NCBI GenBank assembly: GCA_002328865.1
Contig: DCWO01000081.1
Coordinates: forward strand, 50,563 to 70,455
Direction of reading: 5' to 3'
DNA from: Dehalococcoidia bacterium UBA2160
GTDB taxonomy: Bacteria; Chloroflexota; Dehalococcoidia; Lucifugimonadales; UBA1123
DNA: 19,893 nucleotides
Part shown: piece after piece, positions 1 to 7,434 of the stretch
Layout of the letters: each line of letters opens with the position of its first letter
Position numbering within the stretch: position 1 is the stretch's first letter
Notes under the pieces: model-generated
Told to the model about the DNA's origin: nothing
What the model saw: only the letters and a program-made list of their open reading frames with translations
Database searches by the model: none
Program-made: the position numbers and the translations under genes

Positions 1-39
1 CGGGCTCGCGCCAATTGGCCCCGCGCCTCGGCTAAGGCG

Positions 40-390
40 CTAACCGATGGGAGGTCGCTGCACTTCGACCGTGTCCTGAGACTCCATGAACACCCAGTGG
101 GTTTCCATCCCGCCGAGTTCCACGCGGTCCCAGTTGCTGAGGCGCACCGGCTCCTGGCCGATCTGGTTGCCGTTGACGAACGTGCCGTTGCGGCTTCCCA
201 GGTCCATGAGCCAATAGCCGTCCCGATCGCCGCGAATTGCTGCGTGCTGCCGGGACACGCCTGGCGAATCCACAACCATGTCGCTGACCGCGGATCGGCC
301 CATGATCATCATGCCTTCTCTGAGCTGAACCGTCGAACCTTCTTCGGGTCCACCCCGCACAAGCAACATTGCCTGTGGAGCCAGATTCAT
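40..390 (-). CDS. Small stand-alone FHA-domain protein
   Basis: This 116-aa protein is almost entirely one forkhead-associated (FHA) domain, a phosphothreonine-peptide binding module. The FHA signatures are visible: GRS at residues 31-33, SRQHA at 46-50 and the DLGSRNGTFVNG loop at about 63-75. No kinase, membrane or secretion segment is attached, so it probably acts as a cytoplasmic adaptor reading Ser/Thr phosphorylation. A longer frame begins at an ATG at 426. I chose the ATG at 390 because GGGAGG lies 6 bases upstream of it and the FHA fold starts soon after. It is the last minus-strand gene at the left edge, about 285 bases downstream of the Tat-signal gene, so co-transcription is possible but not shown. 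The domain call is firm; its partner is unknown. Confidence 0.88.
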   Translation of the reverse strand: MNLAPQAMLLVRGGPEEGSTVQLREGMMIMGRSAVSDMVVDSPGVSRQHAAIRGDRDGYWLMDLGSRNGTFVNGNQIGQEPVRLSNWDRVELGGMETHWVFMESQDTVEVQRPPIG

Positions 391-675
391 TGCCGGCCTC
401 CCAATGAATAACGAGTGTAGCCCCATGATAATACGTGAACGAGCATTGAGGAAACCCTTTCGGGCGCTTACCCGTTGGCGTCCGACGATCCGGCGGCGAC
501 TTTCGAGAGCATTCTCACGCGTCTCGGGTCGAACTGGAAGCCTGTCGTGCTCCTCTGACAGCGGTGCATGGGGTAGTTCGGAATTCCTGGCGTTTGGATA
601 TCGTTGGCGCCGAGACGGCTGTGCTCAAGATCATGTGTTTGCGGCTGCCGGCGACCAATGTGTATGGACCGAGGT

Positions 676-876
676 CTATGCCTCAGTGTCCCGATCCTTC
701 GCCGGAGTGAAAATTGAGCCTTCTGGGACTTGGGGCGGCCTGCGCCGGCTCAGCAACGGCCCGACTACCCTTCCCGCCACGAAACCTACTGCCGCGGCGC
801 TTGCCATGCCGATGGGCACTGCTTTGAATAGTTGGCGTCTGGTGATTCGGCCTCGGCTCTTGGGTCTTTTGTCCAT
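676..876 (-). CDS. 66-aa protein with twin-arginine (Tat) signal
   Basis: The first half is a textbook Tat signal: a basic N-terminus, the twin-arginine motif TRRQLFKA at residues 12-19, then a hydrophobic, Ala/Gly-rich stretch to about residue 38, followed by a short Arg/Pro-rich tail ending in EGSIFTPAKDRDTEA. There is no obvious AxA cleavage site, so it may stay anchored in the membrane with only about 25 residues outside. The ATG at 876 has GAGAAGG 5 bases upstream, and a good minus-strand promoter lies at 932-961. The plus-strand frame covering the same bases reads as Arg/Ser-rich junk, which supports this strand. I recognise the signal but not the mature part. Small Tat proteins of this kind can accompany redox complexes, but no such complex is next to it here. 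Confidence 0.72.
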   Translation of the reverse strand: MDKRPKSRGRITRRQLFKAVPIGMASAAAVGFVAGRVVGPLLSRRRPPQVPEGSIFTPAKDRDTEA

Positions 877-931
877 CGTCGCCTTCTCTCTGCGCTGGGC
901 TTACGTTGTCGTTGCATTCGGTGCAGTTCCT

Positions 932-961
932 ATTATAGACCTGGCATAATCCTACTCACAA
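932..961 (-). promoter_or_regulatory. Sigma-70-type promoter for the Tat-signal gene
   Basis: On the minus strand a perfect TATAAT lies at 937-932 with TTGTGA at 961-956 and an 18-base spacer. It is about 55 bases upstream of the ATG at 876, a normal leader length. A plus-strand CATAAT at 945-950 overlaps it but has no good -35 partner. Confidence 0.55.
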
Positions 962-992
962 CCCAACCGTTTCGCGGCTGGACCCGCATGGA

Positions 993-1718
993 GTGGCGAC
1001 CGAACTCCGAAGGGTTGACACTCCCGTCGAAGTCGCGAACAATGCATCTGCCGCCGTCAAGCGTGACGCATTCAACGGGCACAGACCAGGAGGGGAGTGG
1101 TTGGCCAACACGCTCGCTCGCGCAACTTTCGACATCGCCGAAGACCACCTGCGAGACATGGTTCTGGACGGGTACGACCTGCCCCGCGAATTCGAGACGT
1201 ACCGGATGCTTCGCGAAGGCCCTCTCGACAATCCGACGCTGGCGGAACAGGGCTTCCCCGGCTCGACCGAGGAACGTTTTCGCCATGCCGGTCGCATCAA
1301 CGGCTACACGAGAGAGTTCGGAGCGAAGCTTCCCAAGATGAACGACGACGGCTCGATCTTCGTAGCGGGCTCGGTCGTCCACCTGTTCGACGAACCGGAT
1401 TCGGTGTCCGCGTGGGCGCGAGACATCTTCGTTGCCGATTTCGAAAGTCACGTGGGGAAGGATGTCGGCCGCGGCCAACAGTTGCTAAGCGTTGAGAAAC
1501 TGGAGCCGGTCGGGTTTTTCGACGACGCGGTTGCCCTGAAAGCGGTGCACAGCAGCCAACGCGGCCTGGTGTCGTCAACGGTGATCGACTTCCGCGTCGG
1601 ACGGATTCTGGGCGTAGCGTTCGTCGGAGTCGTCGGCGACCATCTCCGCCTGGAGACGGCGACGACCCTGGGAATCGCCCTGGAGAAACGCATCGTCAGC
1701 GTCGTGCTTGGCGTCTGA
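993..1718 (+). CDS. Hypothetical protein, unrecognised family
   Basis: This is a 241-aa open frame beginning with GTG; no other usable start lies between the upstream stop at 936 and this codon, and the Shine-Dalgarno sequence is weak. The product reads as a normal soluble protein. It has no signal peptide, a mixed acidic/basic composition, an N-terminal helical part (about 15-110) and a C-terminal part rich in beta-type hydrophobic stretches (about 165-241) ending in IALEKRIVSVVLGV. I do not recognise a domain or catalytic motif. It stands alone between the divergent Tat gene and the convergent histidine kinase. The frame has even, sense-like composition where the overlapping frames are Arg-rich, which is the main reason to believe it is real. 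Confidence 0.6.
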   Translation: MATELRRVDTPVEVANNASAAVKRDAFNGHRPGGEWLANTLARATFDIAEDHLRDMVLDGYDLPREFETYRMLREGPLDNPTLAEQGFPGSTEERFRHAGRINGYTREFGAKLPKMNDDGSIFVAGSVVHLFDEPDSVSAWARDIFVADFESHVGKDVGRGQQLLSVEKLEPVGFFDDAVALKAVHSSQRGLVSSTVIDFRVGRILGVAFVGVVGDHLRLETATTLGIALEKRIVSVVLGV

Positions 1719-1768
1719 CCTGAGATCCTGAGCAGACGCTCATTTGGCGGCGCCCGCGCAGGGAACGG

Positions 1769-3334
1769 CTACGCGCTTCCGAAGCCGTTGACGGTGTCGA
1801 GCGTCTGGCGAACCATGCTTGCGAGCGCTCCCGGAGCGAATGGTTTCTCCAGCATCATTTGCGTGATGTCGATCGCGGTCTCCGAATGCTCGGCCCGGTC
1901 GACGGCATACAGCACTTTTATGTTGGGAAAGGTCTGACGGAGCCGTTCACTCAACAAAGCGCCTGTCATATCGGGCATGGTTTCTTCGGTCAAGAGCAGC
2001 TCAATTGAAGCTGTGTGATTCTCCGCGACGATCAGCGCCCGTTCGCCGTTGGCCGCTGCCAGCACCAGGTAGCCGAGTTGCTGCAATTCTCTTACGGTGT
2101 CGGTCCTGGCGTTCAGGTCGCCGTCGACGACAAGCACTGTCTCGCGGTTTCGCTGCGGTTGCGTCGGTTGCTCGAAGATGCGCCCTTGGCTGACAGTGCG
2201 CGCCACCCTCGGTAGAAAGATGCTAAAAGTCGAGCCGGCGCCGAGTTCGCTGTCGCACAGGATGTGACCGCCGCTCTGGGCGATCATCCCGTGGCATGTT
2301 GACAATCCCAAGCCCGTTCCTTCGCCCACGGGTTTGGTGGTGAAGAACGGTTCGAAGATGTGCGGCAGTGCGTCGGGGTGAATGCCCGTCCCATTGTCTG
2401 AGATTCTCATCAGAACGTGTGGCCCTTGCCCGGCGTCGGCGTCGCGGAATGCATGGGCGTCGTCGAGGGTGACGTTCTCGGTGCTGATCGTGATCGTGCC
2501 CCCGTTCGGCATGGCGTCACGGGAATTGCCGATCATCGCTAGGAGAGCCTGAATCATGTGGGTGGGATCGAGATCAACGGACCCCGTGGCGCTCAATTCG
2601 AGGCTCAGATCGATGTCATCGCCCGCGTAATCGCGAATCGAACTCTCCGAGTCGCGAATCAGGTCGTCCAGGTTAAGGACCTGCGGGATGAGCATCTCTT
2701 TCCGTGAGAATGCCAAAAGCTGCCCCGTGAGCATGGCTGCGCGTTCGGCCGCTGTCTGAATCTCGCCAATCAACTCGACAGTGCGTTCGTCGACGCCCTC
2801 GGTCAACGTGCTCAGGTGGGCGAAGCCAATAATCGCCGTCAGAAGGTTGTTGAAGTCATGGGCGATTCCTCCGGCGAGCCTGCCGACGGTGTCCATCTTG
2901 TCGGCTTGGAGGTTTCGACGGGTCAGTCGTTGCTCTTCGGTGACGTCTTTCGCCCCGACTACGACCGCCCGAACGCCGTCGTAATCCACGACGCTCATGA
3001 CCGAGATGTCTACGAGGGCTACTCTGCCCGCCTGCCCGAGGAGCCTAGCACGGCAGGCCGAAACCGTGGCGCCGGACTCCAGGATGAGACGCAATCTGTC
3101 ATCGACCATCACACGATCTTCGGGATGGACGAGTTGAGTCAAGAGGGTCCTATCGACGTCTTCAGCGGAAAAAAAGCCCAACGTGGAATAGAACGCCCGG
3201 TTTGAAAACACGATGCGATAGTCTGGGTCTCGGCACAGCACAACGCCAAAGGGGATGCTGTAGACGATGCCCCGGAAGTCGATCCTAGGCCCCGTCAACT
3301 CGCGTTCCGATTCTTGGCTCTTTTCCGGCCTCAA
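1769..3334 (-). CDS. PAS hybrid histidine kinase with degenerate receiver
   Basis: This 521-aa soluble sensor kinase has, in order, a PAS domain (about 22-135), a HisKA dimerisation domain with H-box GGIAHDFNNLLT (phospho-His 159), an HATPase_c domain with N-box Asn270, G1 motif SDNGTG (312-317) and G2 motif GEGTGLGL (337-344), then a C-terminal receiver (about 398-512). There are no transmembrane segments, so the signal is read in the cytoplasm by PAS. In the receiver the acidic pocket (D404, D406) and Lys497 are kept, but the phosphoacceptor position in LLLTEETMPDMTG is Glu450 instead of Asp, and the conserved Ser/Thr is Val478. Normal phosphotransfer to this receiver is therefore unlikely. 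The start is TTG at 3334, the only start codon before the PAS domain in frame, with a weak ribosome site. No partner response regulator is adjacent. Confidence 0.93.
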   Translation of the reverse strand: MRPEKSQESERELTGPRIDFRGIVYSIPFGVVLCRDPDYRIVFSNRAFYSTLGFFSAEDVDRTLLTQLVHPEDRVMVDDRLRLILESGATVSACRARLLGQAGRVALVDISVMSVVDYDGVRAVVVGAKDVTEEQRLTRRNLQADKMDTVGRLAGGIAHDFNNLLTAIIGFAHLSTLTEGVDERTVELIGEIQTAAERAAMLTGQLLAFSRKEMLIPQVLNLDDLIRDSESSIRDYAGDDIDLSLELSATGSVDLDPTHMIQALLAMIGNSRDAMPNGGTITISTENVTLDDAHAFRDADAGQGPHVLMRISDNGTGIHPDALPHIFEPFFTTKPVGEGTGLGLSTCHGMIAQSGGHILCDSELGAGSTFSIFLPRVARTVSQGRIFEQPTQPQRNRETVLVVDGDLNARTDTVRELQQLGYLVLAAANGERALIVAENHTASIELLLTEETMPDMTGALLSERLRQTFPNIKVLYAVDRAEHSETAIDITQMMLEKPFAPGALASMVRQTLDTVNGFGSA

Positions 3335-3443
3335 GTCGATGCTGCGTGTAACTCGATTCCTGCCAGCGTCGAGAACTCCTCAAGGCGTCTCTCCAGGTGG
3401 ATGACAGCGGATCCGCGGAGGTGAAACGGGCCAGTCGGGCGCC

Positions 3444-3481
3444 GAGACATCCGGTTTGGGAAACCCGAATGCGGATGTCTC
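3444..3481. repeat. Interrupted inverted repeat / long hairpin
   Basis: GAGACATCCG at 3444-3453 is the exact reverse complement of CGGATGTCTC at 3472-3481. Inside, GGTTT GGG AAACC forms a further five-pair stem. On the minus strand the whole folds into about 14 base pairs with one 7-base asymmetric bulge. It lies in the predicted leader of the histidine kinase. No T-run follows on either strand, so it is not a standard terminator. Confidence 0.6.
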
Positions 3482-3507
3482 AGCAAGGCCAACATCGATG
3501 CCAGAGT

Positions 3508-3542
3508 TCGGTTTGAGTTAATAACCCATCGGCAAACCGATG
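3508..3542. repeat. Two competing stem-loops
   Basis: TCGGTTTG (3508-3515) is the exact reverse complement of CAAACCGA (3533-3540). CATCGG (3527-3532) pairs exactly with CCGATG (3537-3542) around a CAAA loop. The two stems use the same bases 3537-3540, so only one can form at a time, as in attenuator-type leaders. No function is demonstrated. Confidence 0.5.
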
Positions 3543-3574
3543 TCTACCCCTGGTATCGCCCGATCCATATTCAG

Positions 3575-3603
3575 ATATTAGCAGGACTCCCAAATTCAAT
3601 CAA
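3575..3603 (-). promoter_or_regulatory. Candidate promoter for the histidine kinase
   Basis: On the minus strand TTGATT (3603-3598) and TAATAT (3580-3575) are separated by 17 bases in the AT-rich island. Each box matches the sigma-70 consensus at 4 of 6 positions. Use of this promoter would give a leader of about 235 bases before the TTG start, containing both hairpin structures. Confidence 0.35.
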
Positions 3604-3697
3604 TTAGTTATTCCAACAATAATAGTTCCAAAATAGTTAATTGAAATTCGCCCTAACGTCTGACGGAGCCCAGCCCGCACGGGAACGTCGCACGTCA

Positions 3698-3726
3698 TTG
3701 ACCCTCCCAACTCGCGCCCATATAAT
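3698..3726 (+). promoter_or_regulatory. Near-consensus sigma-70 promoter for manC
   Basis: TTGACC at 3698-3703 and a perfect TATAAT at 3721-3726 are separated by exactly 17 bases. The predicted transcript would start near 3733, about 68 bases before the manC ATG at 3801. This is the strongest promoter seen in the window. Confidence 0.75.
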
Positions 3727-3800
3727 CATCCGGTGAGTAGCGTATGCACTCTCGTTCAGCCCAGCAGCGTCCTGCTCAGAAGCACAGCATCGAGGTACAA

Positions 3801-5273
3801 ATGGCACTGCAACCCGTGATTCTCGCCGGTGGCTCGGGCACACGCTTGTGGCCGCTGTCTCGCGAGCACTATCCGAAGCAGTTCCTTTCGGTGACAGGCG
3901 AACACTCGATGATGCAGGAAACCCTTCTAAGGCTGGACGGGCTCGAGAACCTGGCCCCACCGATAGTCGTCTGCAACGAGGAACATCGCTTTCTCACCGC
4001 GGAGCACGCTCGTCAGATCAACAAGACCCCGTCCGATATCATCTTGGAGCCTGCCGGTCGGAACACCGCACCGGCGCTGACGCTGGCGGCGTTGGCCCTC
4101 ACCTCCGGCGAAACGGCCGACGACGATCCAGTGATGCTGGTCTTGCCCGCCGACGCTGTTATCACCGACGTCGAGGCATTTCAACACTCGGTGGAGGTGG
4201 CCGGCAGGCTCGCCGAACAGGGTTGCCTTGTGACATTTGGCGTCGTCCCCACGGCGCCCAAAACGGGTTACGGATACATCAAGTTGGGCGCGCCCCATTC
4301 TCCGGAAGATCAGCCGGATGCCGCGAATTCGGCGCCTCACCTGCTCGAAGCGTTCGAAGAAAAGCCCGACGAGGCCAGGGCCCTTGAGATGCTCCGGAGC
4401 GGCCAGTACCTGTGGAACAGCGGCATGTTCGTCCTGCGGGCCTCGGTGTGGATAGAGAACATCACGCGGTTCCGGGAAGACATCGTTGAAGCCTGCCGGA
4501 GCGCTCACGGCAAAAGCGTTCGCGACGGAGATTTTCTGCGACCGGATGCAGACCTGTTCAATGCCTGCCCATCCGAGTCCATCGACTACGCCGTGATGGA
4601 GAAGATCGCGGGCAATCGCGCGACCGATGCCACGACACCGGTGGTCGTTCCGTTGGACGCGGGTTGGTCGGACGTCGGCGCTTGGTCGGCGTTGCTCGAG
4701 GTGAGCGACAGCGATTCCAGCGGCAACGTAGTTCGAGGGGACGTCTACGCCAGCGGCATGAGCAACTCGCTTCTCATTGGTCAGCATCGTCTGCTGGCGG
4801 CGGTCGGTCTCGACAACGTGATCGTCGTCGAGACCGCCGATGCGGTCCTTGTCGCCCACCACGACGTTGTCGAAGAGGTGAAAGATCTTGTCGCCCGACT
4901 CAAAGAGTTGGGCCGGCCCGAACAGGAAAACCACCTGAAGGTCCACCGACCATGGGGAACTTACGAGATGCTGGATTCGGGGTCAGGCTTTCAGGTCAAG
5001 AGGCTCACGGTCAACCCCGGCGCCGCGCTCTCCCTGCAGATGCATTATCACCGCGCCGAGCACTGGATTGTGGTGCACGGAACCGCGAAAGTCACCAAAG
5101 GCGAAGAGGTCTTCCACTTATACGAGAACCAGTCGACCGATGTGCCGTTGGGCACACACCACCGCCTGGAAAATCCGGAGAGCATCCCGCTTGAAATCAT
5201 CGAGGTCCAATCTGGTTCCTACCTGGACGAGGATGACATCGTTCGCTTCGATGACCGATACAACCGGAAATAG
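3801..5273 (+). CDS. manC: Mannose-1-P guanylyltransferase / mannose-6-P isomerase
   Basis: This 490-aa two-domain enzyme makes GDP-mannose from GTP and mannose-1-phosphate, and its cupin domain is the type II phosphomannose isomerase part. The nucleotidyltransferase domain has GGSGTRLWPLSR (10-21), KQFL (26-29), LEPAGRNTAPA (82-92), LVLPAD (113-118), FEEKPD (185-190), LWNSGMF (204-210) and GWSDVGAW (288-295). The C-terminal cupin has RPWGTYE (383-389) and the metal-site segment QMHYHRAEHW (413-422). The length is normal for ManC/AlgA. The frame is open from an ATG at 3744, but the family begins at MALQPVILAGG and the ATG at 3801 has GAGG 5 bases upstream, so I chose 3801. The product would feed polysaccharide or glycoprotein mannosylation; no glycosyltransferases are adjacent in the window. 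Confidence 0.96.
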   Translation: MALQPVILAGGSGTRLWPLSREHYPKQFLSVTGEHSMMQETLLRLDGLENLAPPIVVCNEEHRFLTAEHARQINKTPSDIILEPAGRNTAPALTLAALALTSGETADDDPVMLVLPADAVITDVEAFQHSVEVAGRLAEQGCLVTFGVVPTAPKTGYGYIKLGAPHSPEDQPDAANSAPHLLEAFEEKPDEARALEMLRSGQYLWNSGMFVLRASVWIENITRFREDIVEACRSAHGKSVRDGDFLRPDADLFNACPSESIDYAVMEKIAGNRATDATTPVVVPLDAGWSDVGAWSALLEVSDSDSSGNVVRGDVYASGMSNSLLIGQHRLLAAVGLDNVIVVETADAVLVAHHDVVEEVKDLVARLKELGRPEQENHLKVHRPWGTYEMLDSGSGFQVKRLTVNPGAALSLQMHYHRAEHWIVVHGTAKVTKGEEVFHLYENQSTDVPLGTHHRLENPESIPLEIIEVQSGSYLDEDDIVRFDDRYNRK

Positions 5274-5359
5274 ACGCGCCCGATTTCGTCTGTGGTCCTG
5301 CGTTAAACGTTGGAGCGGCCGCATCGTCGTCGGCGCCATTTTGCCTTAAGGAGATGCGC

Positions 5360-6556
5360 ATGACCGAATCGTCGTTGCCTGAGTCTGCAATCCCATCTGT
5401 ACCGCCAAGGATCTTGCTCGGCCCCGGACCAAGCATGGCCAATCCCAGGGTCCTCCAGGCGATGATGCAGCCCATGATCGGGTACCTGGACCCAGACTTC
5501 GTTCTGATCATGCAGGAAGTGTCCGATCTGCTCAAACGCGTGTTCAAAACCGAAGACGCCGCAACTTTTGCGCTTTCGGGCACCGGCACCGCCGGCATGC
5601 AGGCGGGCATCTCCAGCCTCCTCGAGCCGGGTGACACCGTAATCATGTGCGTCTACGGGTTCTTCTGCGAGCGGATGGTGGACATGGCAGAGCGAGTCGG
5701 CGCCAACGTGGTCCCCCTTCGCGCCGACTGGGGACAGCCATTCCCGCCGAAGATGCTGCAAGAGGCGCTCGAAAAGCATGGCGACGTCAAGCTGGTAACC
5801 GCAATTCATGCGGAGACTTCCACGGGGATAAACCAGCCGCTGACCAAGCTCTCGAAACTGGCCAAAAAGCACGACGCCCTGTTCATGGTGGATGCCGTAA
5901 CGTCTCTCGGCGGCAATCCGATGGAGTTTGACGAGTGGGGCATCGACTATTGTTACAGCGCGACCCAAAAGTGCCTCGGCACCCCTCCGGGTTTATCGCC
6001 GGTGGCGTTGAGCCCCAAAGCCCTTCAATCCATCAAAGACCGAAAGACCAAACCTGCGTCGTGGTACCTGGATTTGGCCCTCAACGCCAACTACTGGGGA
6101 TTCGACAGGGTCTACCATCACACGGCGCCCGTCAGCATGATTCTCGCCCTCCGCGAAGGCCTGCGAGTCGTGCTCGAAGAAGGCCTCGACGACAGGTATG
6201 CCAGGCACGAGAAGAACGCCCAGGCGTTGCGAGCCGGCTTGGCGGCCCTGAACCTGGACCTGGTGGCGCCCGACGGCTATCGCCTCCCGCAGATAACCCC
6301 GGTCTGGGTCCCGCATGGCGTCGATGACGCGACGGTCAGGACGGTGCTTCTTCGAGAGCACAGCATCGAGATCGGCGGCGGCCTGGGAGCGTTCGCGGGC
6401 AAGGCCTGGCGCATCGGGCTGATGGGTGATTCCAGCCGCCCCGAATACGTGCTGGCGGTCCTGTCGGCTCTGGAAGGCATCCTTCCTCGAGTTGGATTCG
6501 AGGTTGCTATAGGCGCCGCGGTCGCCGCAGCAAGCGAAGCGTTGGCCGAAGACTAG
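5360..6556 (+). CDS. Alanine/serine-glyoxylate-type aminotransferase (class V)
   Basis: This 398-aa PLP enzyme of fold type I, class V, resembles the alanine-glyoxylate / serine-glyoxylate aminotransferases that move an amino group from Ala or Ser to glyoxylate. Visible signatures are LLGPGPSMANPRVL near the N-terminus, the PLP-phosphate loop LSGTGTAGMQA (about 72-82), MVDAVTSLGG (about 176-185) with the cofactor-binding Asp, and the Schiff-base lysine in YSATQKCLG (Lys204). An ATG at 5354 is also in frame, but AAGGAG at 5348-5353 directly abuts it and sits 6 bases before the ATG at 5360, so I chose the latter. It lies 86 bases after manC on the same strand. The exact amino donor cannot be read from the sequence. 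Confidence 0.9.
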   Translation: MTESSLPESAIPSVPPRILLGPGPSMANPRVLQAMMQPMIGYLDPDFVLIMQEVSDLLKRVFKTEDAATFALSGTGTAGMQAGISSLLEPGDTVIMCVYGFFCERMVDMAERVGANVVPLRADWGQPFPPKMLQEALEKHGDVKLVTAIHAETSTGINQPLTKLSKLAKKHDALFMVDAVTSLGGNPMEFDEWGIDYCYSATQKCLGTPPGLSPVALSPKALQSIKDRKTKPASWYLDLALNANYWGFDRVYHHTAPVSMILALREGLRVVLEEGLDDRYARHEKNAQALRAGLAALNLDLVAPDGYRLPQITPVWVPHGVDDATVRTVLLREHSIEIGGGLGAFAGKAWRIGLMGDSSRPEYVLAVLSALEGILPRVGFEVAIGAAVAAASEALAED

Positions 6557-6621
6557 GCGAGGCGCCGGTCCCGCGTGGCTCCACAAAGCAGCGATTTCAG
6601 CCAGCAGAGAGGTGCATTAGA

Positions 6622-6939
6622 ATGTACGTCATATTGGCGCCCATCCAGATCAAGCCCGGCTTCAAAGAGCGGTTCATTGAAGAGATGATCGGCGACGCTC
6701 GGGGATCGGTAAATGACGAGCCGGGTTGCCTGCGCTTCGACGTGATTCAAGACGGCGCCGACGAGAATCGCATCTGGCTCTACGAGGTCTACGTCGATGC
6801 CGACGCCTTCCAAGCCCACTGTGAGGCGCCGCACTTCATAAAGTGGCTCAACGCCGTCGCCGACTGGCGCGAAGACACGCCGCTGCTCGACGCTGGCGAA
6901 GCCCACAACATCTGGCCCCCTGACGCCGAGTGGAAATGA
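6622..6939 (+). CDS. ABM-domain putative quinol monooxygenase (YgiN/LsrG-like)
   Basis: The 105-aa product is a single antibiotic-biosynthesis-monooxygenase (ABM) domain, a dimeric ferredoxin-like fold. It starts directly with the first strand (MYVILAPIQIKPG) and has the family's central pattern EPGCLRFDVIQD (33-44), the acidic strand WLYEVYVDADAF (52-63) and the typical His pair in AHCEAPHF (His66, His71). Family members oxidise quinols or other aromatics without a cofactor, or are isomerases, so the function here is open. The ATG has GAGAGG about 11 bases upstream, a rather long spacing. The gene follows the aminotransferase by 65 bases on the same strand and may share its transcript. Confidence 0.85.
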   Translation: MYVILAPIQIKPGFKERFIEEMIGDARGSVNDEPGCLRFDVIQDGADENRIWLYEVYVDADAFQAHCEAPHFIKWLNAVADWREDTPLLDAGEAHNIWPPDAEWK

Positions 6940-6956
6940 GGCCTTGCTGAAAACGG

Positions 6957-6962
6957 TATAAT
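6957..6962 (+). promoter_or_regulatory. Candidate -10 box before the 7080/7435 gene pair
   Basis: A perfect TATAAT lies 17 bases after the stop of the ABM gene and about 118 bases before the ATG at 7080. There is no good -35 box at the right distance, so this is only a possible separate promoter for the downstream two-gene unit. Confidence 0.3.
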
Positions 6963-7079
6963 CAGAACACTGGCATTGAAATTCAGTCGTCGAGCAGATC
7001 GTGTACGCGCGAAATGGAGCCCAAGCCCAGATCTCCGAATGCCTCGGCTCGGAATAAGGCTGGGATGACCGAGGGACAC

Positions 7080-7433
7080 ATGACATCAGACCACCGGGAA
7101 TCGATAATGCAGGCGAACTCGCCCGATGAACCCATTTTGCGCGACAAGTTCAGACGACTTGCGAAGACTTGGCGAGACGAAACAGGGATGTACTCGGTGG
7201 ACGTGAAGAAGATCGCACACCCGGCCTACCGCGAGATCATTGAGCTGGGCGATCAAGCCATCCCTCTTATCCTCGCGGATCTTGAACAGCATGGCGGCCA
7301 CTGGCATCACGCCCTTGAAGCGATACTCGGCTACAGTCCGATTAAAGGCGACGTAAAAATCAACCTGAGGGAACTGAAGGAACGTTGGCTCGCCTGGGGT
7401 CGGGAAAAAGGATACCTTTCTCAGAGTATGTGA
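7080..7433 (+). CDS. Conserved small protein, first gene of a coupled pair
   Basis: This 117-aa soluble, mostly helical protein has no catalytic motif I can name. Its core, from KFRRLAKTWRDETG (about 23-36) through HPAYREIIELGDQAIPLILADLEQ (about 47-70) and GGHWHHALEAILGYSP (72-87) to ERWLAWGREKGYL (101-113), matches my memory of a small family that I recall mainly from cyanobacteria, where it sits directly before a DUF7689-type gene. The same order occurs here: the TGA stop is followed at once by the TTG start of the next gene. Starts at 7014, 7065, 7080 and 7107 are all in frame. I chose 7080 because GAGG lies 5 bases upstream; 7065 (AAGG) is almost as good. It could be a partner, regulator or immunity-like protein for its neighbour, but this is inference. 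Confidence 0.78.
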   Translation: MTSDHRESIMQANSPDEPILRDKFRRLAKTWRDETGMYSVDVKKIAHPAYREIIELGDQAIPLILADLEQHGGHWHHALEAILGYSPIKGDVKINLRELKERWLAWGREKGYLSQSM

Positions 7434-7434
7434 T

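Larger units (their letters stand above)
3335..3800. other. Divergent intergenic region, kinase / manC
   Basis: This 466-base stretch holds no convincing gene. From left to right it contains a GC-rich part with a long interrupted hairpin (3444-3481), two mutually exclusive stem-loops (3508-3542), an AT-rich island (about 3565-3650) with an imperfect inverted repeat (3600-3612 against 3632-3644), a possible minus-strand promoter for the kinase (3575-3603), and a near-consensus plus-strand promoter for manC (3698-3726). The region 3744-3800 is open in the manC frame but precedes the conserved start of that protein. Confidence 0.6.

Noticed and set aside
23..40. Hairpin GCGCCT/AGGCGC at the end of the FHA gene
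   Set aside because: The stem is only six pairs, overlaps the stop codon and is not followed by a T-run, so I do not call a terminator.
404..949. A 181-codon plus-strand frame opposite the Tat-signal gene
   Set aside because: Its translation is Arg/Ser-rich and shows no family features, whereas the minus strand has a clean Tat signal with promoter and ribosome site.
1729..1745. Small stem TGAGC/GCTCA followed by TTT between the convergent 993 and kinase genes
   Set aside because: Five pairs and three T are too weak to call a terminator.
3927..4946. A 339-codon frame antisense to manC
   Set aside because: Long antisense frames are common opposite GC-rich genes; no domain is visible and manC is certain.
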